NCBI RefSeq assembly: GCF_051622035.1
Contig: NC_135361.1
Coordinates: 27,025,205 to 27,089,204, forward strand
Reading direction: 5' to 3'
Origin: Arctopsyche grandis
Lineage: Eukaryota; Arthropoda; Insecta; Trichoptera; Hydropsychidae
Length of the DNA stretch: 64,000 nucleotides
Shown here piece after piece: positions 47,965-64,000 of the stretch; position 1 is the first letter of the stretch, and every line of letters starts with the position of its first letter. Under the pieces are notes generated by a model. The model worked only from the letters and a program-made list of their open reading frames with translations. It was not told the origin of the DNA and did no database searches. The position numbers were made by a program, and so were the translations under genes.

Positions 47965-48068
47965 ATATTTCGAGAAAATGACATTCTCAAATCTCGAGAT
48001 TCAAATATTCCGAGAAAATGAGATTCTCGAATCTCGAGAATCAAAATAGTCGAGAAATCACAACCTCT
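47965..48068. mobile_element. Right end of the 12,640-13,749 element family
   Basis: TCTCGAGAATC-rich stretch ending GAAATCACAACCTCT, identical to the right terminus at 13,749. The left end and target duplication were not found. Confidence 0.6.
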
Positions 48069-48124
48069 ACGGCAGCGGCCACTAAGCGTTGTGCACCCAA
48101 CGTGATGCAAATATGAGTCAGCGG

Positions 48125-49139
48125 TAGTGCTTCCAATACCGGAAGGTTACTTCAACACCGGGATTGTGGTACTAGGAATTTTCGATCCCGGGATCCCGGT
48201 GCTAGCACCGGGATTTAAAATGTATAAGAAAAAAAGTTCAATTGCATGTTTTCATATTTCAAAAACGATCAATTGCATTTTGCAAACTCTCCCGATGTTT
48301 TACGCAAAATATACTCCCATATTGGCATACTAATTTTGAGAGTTTGGCTACATTCTTTAAATTTTCGGTTCGCATCCATAAATTTCTAAGATTAAATAAA
48401 ACACATCCAAAAACGTAATTAAATAAAGTAAAAAACATCGCTTTGATTCATTAATTCGTTTTTTACAAATAGTTTGTACCGTCTAGTAATTATTCATCGA
48501 AACAATCCACCTAATATAAAAAAAAATAAAACTCCAATTACATTTACTTTATGTACAAAATTCGGTTGTGACCAACTTACGACTTTATCTAAATATGTAT
48601 ATGAGGAATATAAGAAGGATAAAAAACAAAATTCGATAATCGAACGTCACACATACCGGCTATGAGCGTTTTCAATACAAATTGAACAAATATGTAGGAA
48701 AACTTACACAAGACAAAAGTTCTACTTCCGGCTTACGAATTCCGACCAAAGCCTTGTCAACTCTATGTTAGTACAAAAAGAATACAAATATAAATTTTCA
48801 GCTAAATATGTTCAGGGCGTGGAAAGAATCGTTGTCACAACATTTTTGACTTTTCTAAAAGAAAACAAACCCACCTATTTTATTGTATGTAGTATTTTTC
48901 GCAAGCCGGCGTCAAAATGGGTCAGAGAAAACAAATGGACTATGATTGTCATTGCTCATCCCACTATTGTTCATTATATAATGTTGTTTTATGATTTTTC
49001 CTTATTATTTTTGTAAAAATAATATTTTTAAATAAATTTTTCTAGCACCGTAATCCCGGTATTCAGACTAGTTTCAGCATCGGGATTCACGGTACCAGAA
49101 AACACCCGGGATCCCGGGATCCCGGGATCGGAAGCCTTA
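48125..49139. mobile_element. hAT-type non-autonomous element with 8-bp target duplication
   Basis: Flanked by GTCAGCGG at 48,117-48,124 and 49,140-49,147. Ends are TAGTGCTTCCAATACCGG and GATCGGAAGCCTTA. An 8-bp duplication with TA-starting inverted ends is typical of hAT. Inside are CCCGGGATCCCGG repeats and a CCGGAAGT-box fragment (48,548-48,872). No transposase. Confidence 0.8.
48548..48872 (+). repeat. CCGGAAGT-box element, copy 6 (fragment)
   Basis: Left end (AAATTCGGTTGTGACCAAC) plus the first units, ending near TTGACTTTTCTAAAAGAAAA. The first intact box is CTACTTCCGGCTTACG. Confidence 0.7.
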
Positions 49140-49540
49140 GTCAGCGGCCACCATCGTGTTTAAGTTGTAAGTTGTAATAAGACATCAATTTAAAAATTGA
49201 TTTAGTGTGTCAAATAACTTAAAAGATAATAACGTTTGAAAATTTTGAATTATCTATTTTTTTTTATGCAATTGTATAAACGTGGAAATCTCACCATAAA
49301 TTTTAGAAAATTGTCATTTATAACTGCAGTTATCATCTAAGAATGATTTATTTTGTGTATTTAATTGAACACTTAAAGGAATAGTGTATGCTCCAGTTAT
49401 GTTTACTCAATTGCATGAATGTAGACAATCGTCTAGACATATGTTGATAATTGCATTTGATATGCAAATTTATGAAGAGTTTTATAGTATAAAAGGCATA
49501 AAGAAAAATCTAATTCAACAGACAATAGTCAGCTCTTACA

Positions 49541-55853
<6,313 letters not shown>

Positions 55854-56199
55854 AAGAAGATGTTAAAAATTATATTATTTGTCATGAGACGATACGAAAC
55901 ATTTTTCAATGATTATCAATTTTTATATACAAATAATTTGACCGAGAAATATATGTGAATTATTGCTTCAAAAATGTCTAGTTTATAATTAAAACTGTTA
56001 TCATTCTTTTAAATTATCCATGAAATACAATATTGTGTAAAAAAAAAAATTTTATTTTCACCCATTGAGCTCAAATGAAATCAGATATTAACAAAAAATT
56101 TTATATCACCCATATACATATATATTTAAATGACAAAGAAAACGTATTAATATTAATTATAATTAAAATTTTACATAAAATTTAAATACTTATTATTTC
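55854..56199. other. Gene B 3' flank
   Basis: Closely matches 36,667-37,000 after gene A. Includes several AT-rich signals but no clear canonical AATAAA close to the stop. Confidence 0.5.
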
Positions 56200-56965
56200 A
56201 ACACTTATTATTTCAACTATATACAATTAAAAAAAGTTTTTTTACCACGGTTTTTATTTTAAAATTTTTAGTTTACTAGTTATATAACCGGAGTAGAACT
56301 TTTAAATCAGCTGATAACTAAAAATAAAACTATCACTGTTTGATCTGTGTACATGTATTAAGCCTGTATTGGTTAGAAAGTTTTGGAGGAAGAAACAACT
56401 GAAATTTGAGATTATGGGCTAAACTTCAATGGGGCCTAGCTTTGTTTGTTGCTGGAAAACTTATGTTAATGATATTAACAATTAGATACAACATAACTTA
56501 AATCGATATATAGCGGCTATATGCCATTACACGAAGCTATACGCTAAATTTGAAATTTATATATACATATGAGAGTTAAAACTATAAATATTTATATATT
56601 AGAGACAACGAGAACCTATAAAGCAAATTTTATAAAATATAGATTGAAAAAAGAAAAATCTGACATGGCGAAAAGTGAGAACAGTCTAAACAAACGGTGG
56701 ATGAACGTCAACGACTATCTCACCGGGCACATTTCAAACACGTCTTACACGATATTTTTGCACCATCGTAATGGCGGAGGATCCATTTACTTATATTGAT
56801 GACCAAAATGAGCAATATGCCAAAGTAAAAAAACGATCGGATAAGAGGCAAACTTTTTCCTGAATTGTAATCGTAAGTGAAACGTAAAGGAGGTTTGTAA
56901 TAATAAAATTTGCAGTTTTATTTACATATTCTTTGCTTGCGAGTTATTAAGACTAAACTATTACT
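56200..56965. other. Block B-specific insertion of about 770 bp, unclassified
   Basis: Interrupts homology with block A (which is continuous near 36,990-37,010). No convincing terminal repeats or domain. A 76-codon ORF (56,569-56,799) has no recognisable motif. It contains AAAGGAGGTTTGTAATAA, similar to the hairpin arm at 1,882. Confidence 0.4.
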
Positions 56966-57052
56966 TTAGTTAATATATTATAATATAATAATTGAGTTAT
57001 TTAGACTAAACTACACTTTTTGTATCTTAATTTTGGTCTCATATACTTATAC

Positions 57053-57535
57053 TCATACTTAGGTTTGTCAGGCGTCCCGATTAATTGGGATTGTCACCAG
57101 TTTTAAGTTTCGTGTCCCGGTGTCCCGAACAAACCTCTCGGGACATCCAAATGTCTCGGTTTACTATTTTTTAAAATCCTACAGAAGTTTTCAACTTTTT
57201 TTAAGAATTAAAACATATGTAACATAAACTATAAACAGATAGTCGATGTCTGGACAGTCTGGTACACACTGCAGCAATATTCAAAAATGAACTATTTGTC
57301 TCTGTCGTATACTTTCTGGAGAACTGTGTGTAGAAGGGAGGCAAAAAATGTGCAAAATGTGTATCAATTTATCTTGAATCGAAAATTTTCTCACACTCAG
57401 AATGATTCATCAGTGATAAATCATTTATGTTTATGTGTATATATATGTACATATATATTTTTAAGTTAGATGTTTATGTTTGCTTTGTTCCTATTCGTTG
57501 GTTTATATTATATTGTCAATTGTTTTTAAAACTAT
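57053..57535. other. Intergenic, block-specific
   Basis: No gene. About 57,060-57,165 holds GTCCCGATTAATTGGGA and GTGTCCCGGTGTCCCGAAC, a short CCCGG-rich repeat of the kind found at hAT-relic ends. Confidence 0.4.
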
Positions 57536-57727
57536 ATCTCCATGGCCGATGCGTATATTTTTATGGTGCGTATATAGTTTGCATATATCTTTGTCTGTAA
57601 TTTTCTTTTGATTTTTACAAGCCTATTCTTACTTTCACTTACGATTTGTAAGTCAGAAGAAATTTGTTACTGTTTTCCGATACATATCTTTAAATACAAT
57701 GTCCGGTAACATTTTCGGTATCGTGGC
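57536..57727. other. Unfilled counterpart of the CCGGAAGT-box insertion site
   Basis: ATCTCCATGGCCGATGCGTA then TTTTTATGGTGCGTATATAG, followed by about 150 bp matching 43,651-43,815 (TTTGTTACTGTT, AATGTCCGGTAACATTTTCG). In block A the 6.4 kb element separates the two halves. Confidence 0.75.
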
Positions 57728-58312
57728 TAGGGTTTCTGACCCGGGTCGACCCGGGACAGACATTCCCGGTAATTCACGGAATTTTTGTTGTCCCGTGTCC
57801 CGGGAATTTTTATCTCGAATCCCGGGAATTGGATTTAAAAAATTCTTTTAAACATACAACATTTTCACGACTGCACGAAGGGAAATATTAAATCAAATCC
57901 ACAAAGAATCGTAAAATATTCTCAAAAATTAAAATCGAAGAAAGAAGAAGATTAAAACTGATTTTTTTAACATAAAATTTAAATAATTCTGATTTTATAC
58001 CGATCAAAACATTCTTTAAATGTTGTAATAAAAGCGAATGTACATATATCCTACGGTGAAGTTTCACATAATAGTTATTATGGAGCGAGTATATCCTTCT
58101 TGTATTGACGATTCCACAATGGAAGAAACTTTTTTAGATTTGAATGAAGACGAAACAATTGTGTGTTTGACGATGAATGAAGAATTGAATAAGGAGTTAT
58201 CAAAGACGAATATACAAAATAACGTAAATAAAAATAACATCGAATATAAAAAAAAATGCTGACAGGAGAAACAACCCGATAATTTAAAAAATTGTTTTCG
58301 TCCCTTTTAACA

Positions 58313-58441
58313 ATAAAACCAACTTCGGCCGAAACTGAAATGGTTTTTTCCATTGCTGGAAATTTTTGTACCAAATCTAGAATTAGACTTTCGGATTCTC
58401 ATTTAAATATTATAGTATTCTTAAGAAGCTACTTTAATTAA
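58313..58441 (+). pseudogene. hAT transposase C-terminal (dimerisation) fragment
   Basis: About 42 codons: PTSAETEMVFSIAGNFCTKS then RIRLSDSHLNIIVFLRSYF and TAA. This is the signature end of hAT transposases (PTSA-E--FS-AG...L-FL). The rest of the transposase is missing. Confidence 0.8.
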
Positions 58442-58528
58442 CTAAATATAATTAAATTTTTTCGAGTTAATAGATATATTATGTATTGTTTTGTCAATAA
58501 ATAAATATATTTTTTCAATAAAAATATA

Positions 58529-59798
58529 AGGTAAATCGAAAAGAAATGTCATTTTTTTATGATACAACAAAACATTTATTTAAAAAAAAAACTATACATA
58601 ATTATTCTATTAAATATTTTCCATCATTATCTATGATCTTCCTCCACAATATAGGCAGTTTTTTAATACCTCGATCATAAAATTCTGGCGGCTTATTATT
58701 AAAATAGAAATCCAAGTGATTTTTTACTTCTTCGACATTTGAAATTTTTTTATCACGAAGAGAATGTTCCATCGATTTAAATAAATGATAATCCGAAGGT
58801 GCTATATCAGGTGAATACGGTGGATGTTGAAGAACTTCCAAATCCAGCTCTCTTATTTTATCCTGGGTAATCCTTGCTGCATGAGGTCTTGCATTGTCAT
58901 GCTGTAAAATCCTTCTTTGATTATTGACTAAAACTGATCTTTTTTTTAACAGTTCCGTCTTTAATCGTTCCAATTGAGCACAATACAACTCTGCAGTAAC
59001 CGTCTGTCCAGGTTTCAACAATTCGTAATGAATTATTCCCAAAACATCCCACCATACACATAGGAGAACTTTTTTCAACGTCAATGTTGGCCGAGGGGTA
59101 GGCACAGGTACCTGGTTCGATGATAACCATTGTTTTTTTCTCCGAGAATTACTGTAAAGGACCCACTTCTCATCCCCAGTAACAATTCGTCTTAGAAATG
59201 GATCTGTTTCGTTTCTGGACAATAGAGATGAACATATTGTTACGCGTTGATCTATGGCCGTTGGTGAAAGTTCGTGCGGTACCCATACACCCTGTCTATT
59301 TTTTTTTCCAAGCCTTTTTAAATGGTTTTGAACTGTTGTACGTGGACAACCAAGGTCTTGTGACAATTCATGTATTGTTTTGCGCGGATCGGATTCCACT
59401 AATGAATTCAGGGTGTCATCATCGATTTTAAGGGGTCTTCCTGTTTTTGGTTTGTCCTTTAATGATCTATCGCCACTTTTGAACTTTTTAAACCATCTAT
59501 AGCACTTTCGAGTATCCAAGATGTCTCCATAAATATCACAGATGGTCTGGGTAGCTTCTTTTGACTTTAATCCTTTGTCAAATAAAAATAGCATAAAATA
59601 TCGCAAATGTGTTTCTTCAATCTCAGGCCTCTGCATTTTTCTACTAAGGCCAAAAAAATAAAACAAATGTCAAAAATGAAAGATTACTAATAGAGCTTCA
59701 AAATGATACTAACCACGACGTGTTAACTCGACGGCAACCGTTGACAAACTGATTTCAAAGTGACGCAACAAAAAATGACATTTCTTTTCGATTTACCT
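58529..59798 (-). mobile_element. mariner transposon, apparently complete
   Basis: About 1,270 bp with 29-bp terminal inverted repeats AGGTAAATCGAAAAGAAATG... at 58,529 and their complement ending CGATTTACCT at 59,798. TA lies directly outside the left end; the right flank reads AATATA, so the TA duplication is not perfect there. It is inserted into the hAT relic. Confidence 0.88.
58602..59636 (-). CDS. mariner transposase, intact frame
   Basis: 344 aa from the Met at 59,636 (MQRPEIEETHLRYF); the frame extends 10 codons further upstream. The N-terminal helix-turn-helix region (CYRWFKKFKSGDRSLKDKPK) is followed by a second HTH, the WVPHEL linker motif, then the catalytic residues in IVTGDEKWVLY, LQHDNARPH and YSPDIAPSDYHLF. 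The last two Asp are separated by exactly 34 residues, the D,D34D signature of mariner. It ends DGKYLIE. There are no stops or frameshifts and the length is that of active mariners, so it may be functional. It would cut and paste its own element at TA sites. Confidence 0.93.
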   Translation of the reverse strand: MQRPEIEETHLRYFMLFLFDKGLKSKEATQTICDIYGDILDTRKCYRWFKKFKSGDRSLKDKPKTGRPLKIDDDTLNSLVESDPRKTIHELSQDLGCPRTTVQNHLKRLGKKNRQGVWVPHELSPTAIDQRVTICSSLLSRNETDPFLRRIVTGDEKWVLYSNSRRKKQWLSSNQVPVPTPRPTLTLKKVLLCVWWDVLGIIHYELLKPGQTVTAELYCAQLERLKTELLKKRSVLVNNQRRILQHDNARPHAARITQDKIRELDLEVLQHPPYSPDIAPSDYHLFKSMEHSLRDKKISNVEEVKNHLDFYFNNKPPEFYDRGIKKLPILWRKIIDNDGKYLIE

Positions 59799-60019
59799 AA
59801 TATATTAAATTGAAAAAAAAAAGTTTTTTTACGTGTGTCCCGGGATCCCGGGAATCCCGGGAACGAACCCGGGATCCGTCCCGTGTCCCGGGAATTGAAA
59901 AAGTCCGGGAAATCCGAAACCCTAGTATGTACATAACTCAGCTTAAGTTGTTATTTCAATAAAAGTTTTTGACCAACTGTACATATATTGTACATAATAT
60001 CCGACTAATTAAACTGTTC

Positions 60020-60350
60020 GACACGAAAAATGGTTCAGAGACGAGATATGACTTTTCTTATAGAGCTATGCCCAGTAAACACGAATCTGGTAATAAAAAT
60101 GTTGATTGGCTCGAGATTCAGAGATATATGTATGTATGTGTTTTTTAAATCGCGCGATTTTTCTATATCTTCGTGTTATTCGGTCGACGTCTCAAAATCT
60201 GTCAATTTCCTGTTCAAAATGAATATTGGAATCTGTAGTCGGGTATTTTATCTTTCATTTGTAGTACTTTTGAGCTTTCAAATCTCTTTAAGTAGTCGTC
60301 CAGTTCAAATCAAAAGGTTAAAGTACGTATTTTCTATTGAAAGATGTTTA
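60020..60350 (+). repeat. Interspersed repeat R1, copy 4
   Basis: Same landmarks as the other copies (GACGAGATATGACTTTTCT; AATGAATATTGGAATCTGT). Beyond it, 60,360-60,450 matches the inverse of 45,540-45,640. Confidence 0.65.
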
Positions 60351-60808
60351 TTGCGATAGTGTTCTGGCCACACTATTTTTTGTTTTCGTTTAAAAGGGTT
60401 AATTAGAAGTGTGCTGAATTTTTAATCGGTAAAATTGCGAGCTGAAAGCTCGTACTAGTATTTACTCGCATTTACACGAATCTGAATTGTATTAATAGAG
60501 ATAATATATTAAATTGTCTTTATATGAGAATTAAATAAAATTCCACTTATAAAAATCATATTTCGACTATTCTTGTGGATTAATAACAAAAATTCGTTTA
60601 TTTTATCGAGGTAAGCCAGTTATCAATTGCCAGTTGTACTTGTTCGTATGTACATATGATTATAATAAAACAGATGCACATTATATTATTGTAAATTCTA
60701 AAAGCAGCACAATGGAGTAATCAATTTTGATGTCTAAACGAGTTTGAACCAATAATTACTTTTTCAAGTCATACGATTTGCGACAATAAATTAAAAGCAA
60801 TAATATAT

Positions 60809-61030
60809 TGTAACTTAGAGATTAGGTGAGTGGCGTTCGTGGACCGATGGTTTACTAGCGCAGATCACCTGATCTCTCGTTCCCGCTAAAATGGCCTCTA
60901 CGTATGTAACGGCCAATGGGATCGTCCGACTCATCGACCAATAGTTTGTTGAGCCCAATATGTATAAATATGGGGCGCTCTCGAATTGGAAACCATTCCG
61001 ACCTTGAGCGCCGACGAGAGCAAACAAACA
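60809..61030 (+). mobile_element. Possible solo LTR or other GC-richer insertion
   Basis: About 220 bp, absent from block I, starting TGTAACTTAGAG and ending near GAGCAAACA. TATAAATATGGGGCGC lies at about 60,961. TG...CA ends and a TATA-like box suggest an LTR, but no target duplication is clear. Confidence 0.35.
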
Positions 61031-62030
61031 TAATAATATCTAAATACATAAATACTGTATATTGTATTTTAATTCTATTTGTATTTACGTGTATTTTTTA
61101 AAATAAATACAAAAATATACAATACGATCAATAAACATCGAATAAAATATGATACGGCAAGAGTGATTAAATCTAAAATTTTAACTTAAACACCTTCCTT
61201 GCGATCAAAATAATTAATGAGGATCGAAATAGCTTTAAATCTTAATGGCTTGAAGTATCCGTGTGAATGGTAATAAAGCGTGTATTTTATAATTTGATTT
61301 TAAGAGTGGAGGTTGCAAATGGTGTTATCATATTTTAAACTATTGCCTCAGTTTTTGTACGTGCATAAGATTTTTTTTAAATCCGGGACGAATGGTAACC
61401 CTATCCTAAAATAGAACCCTAAGTTACACCTGACTTGGAAGCTTTGAATGTCTATATCTCACAATCCTTTCCTTAAGAAAAAGTTTTATGATTATCAAAG
61501 TAGTGAGTCAAAATAGATTAATTACTGTTATATAATACATAAAACGAAAAAACCAGCATAAACTTCATCATACATTGTAACAACTGAAAAAACACAGTTG
61601 TTTATTGCACTCAGTTTTATTTTATCAGCGGATTGATTAATAGATTTAAGTAAACCACGAGGTAAACAATTTTTTTTTTTAATTAGTGATACAGTGCTTG
61701 AAAATTACCGTAATTTGCAAATGAAAAATATATGAAAATTTTGAATATCAGCACTATTCTCTTTTACTGATTACCATTAATTTGATTGTACAAGTGCTTC
61801 CGAGACTAGAATTTTAGTCCAAAGCTAATTTTCGCAACAAAGACACACGCCCAAATATAAAAGACCAAGACGAAATGAATACCACATTCTCTCACCTAAA
61901 CCTTACATACATAGTTACAAAGTCTCTTTCGTAATTATAGATTAGATTCTTCACGATATATTGGATATATCAACTGAAAAAACACATTTTGTTTAACACA
62001 CATTGATATTGTATTTATGTACGTACATAC

Positions 62031-62545
62031 AGCCAGCAGTTTGGCTTAGTGGTAGCGTATATATTTAGCACCACTGAGGTCAAAGGTTTGAGTCCTCGCC
62101 ATCTGCTGGTTAGATTTGGGGGTTTTGTGACTCCAAATCAATCGTTTCTCTATCAGAGTTTGCCAATTTTATCTGATCATTGCTGAAACGGTTCCTGAAA
62201 ATTGGTATTAGATCTATTCCTGTTGTCACAAAATCTGCCTGTGCATAATTTGTAATAATTATGCACAGTAATCTGAAAATCTATAGATATCTCAATAATT
62301 TCGTATTTATTATATGTATAAAAATTGTACACAAAAAAAATCTAAAAATAATCCATAGATGTCTCTATGATTATTATTTCAGATTAATTGTAATATGCTA
62401 TATATTCTGATTGTATATGTATGTAGTACTGTATTTCTGATTTCTGATTGTTTATGTATTCTGTATTTCGTTAACGTACACCCGTCGCATTGGAGCAAAT
62501 CTGTAATGATGAGTGTATATTGATTTGTAACAATAAAAAATAAAA
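62031..62545 (+). mobile_element. tRNA-derived SINE, full length
   Basis: The head has RNA polymerase III boxes: A box TGGCTTAGTGG (62,042-62,052) and B box GGTTTGAGTCC (62,085-62,095), at tRNA spacing. A unique body of about 400 bp shared with 28,455-28,925 and an AATAAAAAATAAAATATATA tail follow. Block I near 18,117 has no SINE at this place. It is not a tRNA gene, because the flanks do not form an acceptor stem. Confidence 0.82.
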
Positions 62546-62798
62546 TATATATATATAGGTATTTAGCAGTAATATGAATTCAATGAGCATTAGTGGTTCA
62601 GGCTTGACAAATATTTTAAATTGGATATTATTATGGGGATATGCATCTTTTTTTTTTAATCTGAATTTTCTCCTTTCCTGACCGATTATAATTAATTTGA
62701 TTGCACAGGTGCGACCAATCTCAAATTCAATGCTAATTTTTGTATTGAAAAGTAAACAGTAATAAAGTAATCACCAATTGCAAACAAATTCGCAGGAA

Positions 62799-62806
62799 TA
62801 TAAAAG
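62799..62806 (+). promoter_or_regulatory. TATA box of second gene 1 copy
   Basis: TATAAAAG, 37 bp before the ATG at 62,836. Sequence and spacing are unchanged from 18,327. Confidence 0.6.
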
Positions 62807-62835
62807 ACAATGGCAAAATGCATATTACATTCAAA

Positions 62836-62896
62836 ATGATGGCTACCAGGCTACTGTTGATATGCTTCCTCTTCTATACACTGGATGGGTGTCTTA
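62836..62896 (+). CDS. First exon of a second TIL gene 1 copy (runs off the window)
   Basis: Encodes MMATRLLLICFLFYTLDGCL, identical to gene 1, with the same phase-1 GTAAGT donor. Its intron matches that of gene 1 up to the window end. The TIL exons, if present, lie beyond 64,000. Confidence 0.75.
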
Positions 62897-63751
62897 GTAA
62901 GTACTACTTAGTTTTGAATAATTTTAAAATACATACATACATATGTACATATATTTATTGTTTGCTGTGTACTTTTATGCACTATAATTTCATAGCACAT
63001 ACCTATAAATGAGTTCATTTTTTAGTCTCAAAAAGATGAGCTTAATACTATGTATTATGAACTATTATTATTTATTTAATTATTATTTATAATATTATTG
63101 TATATATAATATCGCTATTCTGTATCTGTGTGTATCTGCGATAATGCTCACAGAACTATAATAGTCGTTTCGATTCGAAATACATATGTACGTCACAGCT
63201 AAAACACTGCCAACAAAATGTACAAATATAATACGAAAATAATATCGAAAGAAAAAACTTCTATATATACTGTTTGCTACCAATGTTTCCTCTAAGCAAG
63301 TCTCTGAGCATTTGGCGCAATCTATTGAAAATTTATTTAATTAATTAATTTTTCTATTGTGTTATATATTATTTATATGTATGTACATACATAGGTAGGT
63401 AGGTAGTTTTTACCGTTTTTTTATATTAAACAATTAAATATAAATATTAAATTAAATATATTTAAAAGGTATTTGAAAAAAATTCGACCGCGTGCTGATC
63501 GAACACAGGATCGACACATTTCTTTTATAATTTTTTTTATTTAATAACTTTATATTCCAACAACTATGCGATGATATTTCATCGGGTACAACACTGTTCT
63601 ATAATATTATTACTTATTACTATTATGAAGCATCGATCTGGTTCCACGAATGCTCTTGTTCAATGTCCTTGTCATATCAATTTTGTGGAATCAGTGTGGT
63701 ATCATACCACATATTTATATTAAGCCTTAAATGTACATGTGTATATCCTTA

Positions 63752-63900
63752 GGCCTTGTTCATAGTTCATACTAATGTATAATAGTATTCATAGTAAGCG
63801 CGACAAACTGTCGCGCTTACTATGCACACTATTAAACATTAGTATGAACAGCGACACTTCGCGACACTTCTTCGACTTTGTCGAGACTATGAACAAGGCC
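63752..63900. mobile_element. 149-bp MITE with TTA target duplication (PIF/Harbinger type)
   Basis: GGCCTTGTTCATAGT at one end and ACTATGAACAAGGCC at the other, flanked by TTA on both sides (63,749-63,751 and 63,901-63,903). Nested inside is a perfect hairpin, CATAGTAAGCGCGACA...TGTCGCGCTTACTATG. Block I at about 19,252 has the empty site. Confidence 0.82.
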
Positions 63901-64000
63901 TTAATAATATATTCTAAAATAAATGTATGTACATACAATATGCTACAGCAAATTGTCAACGTTTTAAATATAACATCGAGGATCACAATTTGAGTTGATA

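Larger units (their letters stand above)
57728..59924 (+). mobile_element. hAT element relic with a mariner inside
   Basis: Ends TAGGGTTTCTGACCCGGG and CCGGGAAATCCGAAACCCTA, with CCCGGGA-rich subtermini. It contains a C-terminal hAT dimerisation fragment and a 74-codon ORF (58,038-58,262) that may be another transposase remnant. No 8-bp target duplication is visible. Confidence 0.7.
60640..64000. repeat. Duplicated block II (second copy of the gene 1 locus)
   Basis: Collinear with 7.94-8.1, 8.98-9.1, 11.92-12.64, 13.76-13.79, 18.03-18.12 and 18.12-19.36 kb. It lacks the retrotransposons, the 1.1 kb element and the TIL relic of block I. It has its own SINE, MITE and a 220-bp insertion. The window ends just before where gene 1 exon 2 would be. 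Confidence 0.85.

Noticed and set aside
56569-56799. 76-codon ORF as a host gene
   Set aside because: No recognisable domain, no signal peptide, and confined to a block-specific insertion.
58038-58262. Acidic 74-codon ORF as an independent gene
   Set aside because: Lies inside the hAT relic just before its dimerisation fragment; more likely transposase debris.
62031-62110. Functional tRNA gene
   Set aside because: A and B boxes are present, but the flanks do not pair as an acceptor stem and the unit continues into a repeated SINE body.

Overview
This is an AT-rich animal nuclear sequence, most likely from an insect. Introns have GT/AG ends, there are TATA-type promoters, and transposons from nearly every arthropod class are present. 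I cannot name the order. There are no rRNA, CRISPR or bacterial features. The only host genes I can support are a cluster of secreted, cysteine-rich TIL (trypsin-inhibitor-like) domain proteins on the + strand. Everything else is transposons, satellites and the debris of local duplication.

TIL genes. Gene 1 (18,364-22,188) has three exons: signal peptide, TIL, then a Pro/Thr linker plus TIL; 179 aa. Gene 2 (26,203-27,772) has five exons and three TIL domains; 211 aa. Gene A (35,092-36,666) has six exons and four TIL domains; 260 aa. Gene B (49,541-55,853) is a duplicate of gene A whose third exon is ruined and whose second intron carries a 3.7 kb RTE retrotransposon and a hexamer satellite. 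Two stray signal-peptide exons (31,071-31,173 + and 45,962-46,064 -), a dead TIL exon (11,255-11,432) and a second gene 1 first exon at the right edge (62,836-62,896) complete the family. Every intron I can place is phase 1, so each TIL exon is a cassette that can be added or skipped without changing frame.

Duplications. Three paralogous block pairs run through the window: about 7.9-19.4 kb with 60.6-64.0 kb (direct), about 34.7-37.3 plus 43.65-43.8 kb with 49.2-57.7 kb (direct), and about 29.8-31.5 kb with 45.7-47.0 kb (inverted). Because many transposons sit in only one member of a pair, the other member preserves an empty site. This fixes the ends of a solo LTR, a 1.1 kb palindromic-end element, a Jockey dimer, a SINE, a MITE and the 6.4 kb satellite-bearing element.

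Repeats by region. 0-5 kb: a repeat family carrying a CCGGAAGT box about every 150 bp, plus a 198-bp tandem array. 5-7.5 kb: a Gypsy-like gag cut off by a 143-bp GC-rich array. 8-18 kb: a palindrome, a hAT scrap and Jockey-type retrotransposons. 20-21 kb: a foldback element in the gene 1 intron. 23-26 kb: a 5'-truncated RTE copy. 30-34.6 kb: solo LTR and large inverted-repeat elements. 37.3-43.65 kb: the CCGGAAGT family expanded into about 16 units of almost exactly 307 bp with higher-order structure. 44-49 kb: inverted copies of hAT-type and other elements. 50-54.8 kb: RTE plus a (GGGAAC)n array. 57.7-59.9 kb: an apparently intact mariner inside a hAT relic. The TIL products probably inhibit extracellular serine proteases, and their reactive-site residues differ between copies.
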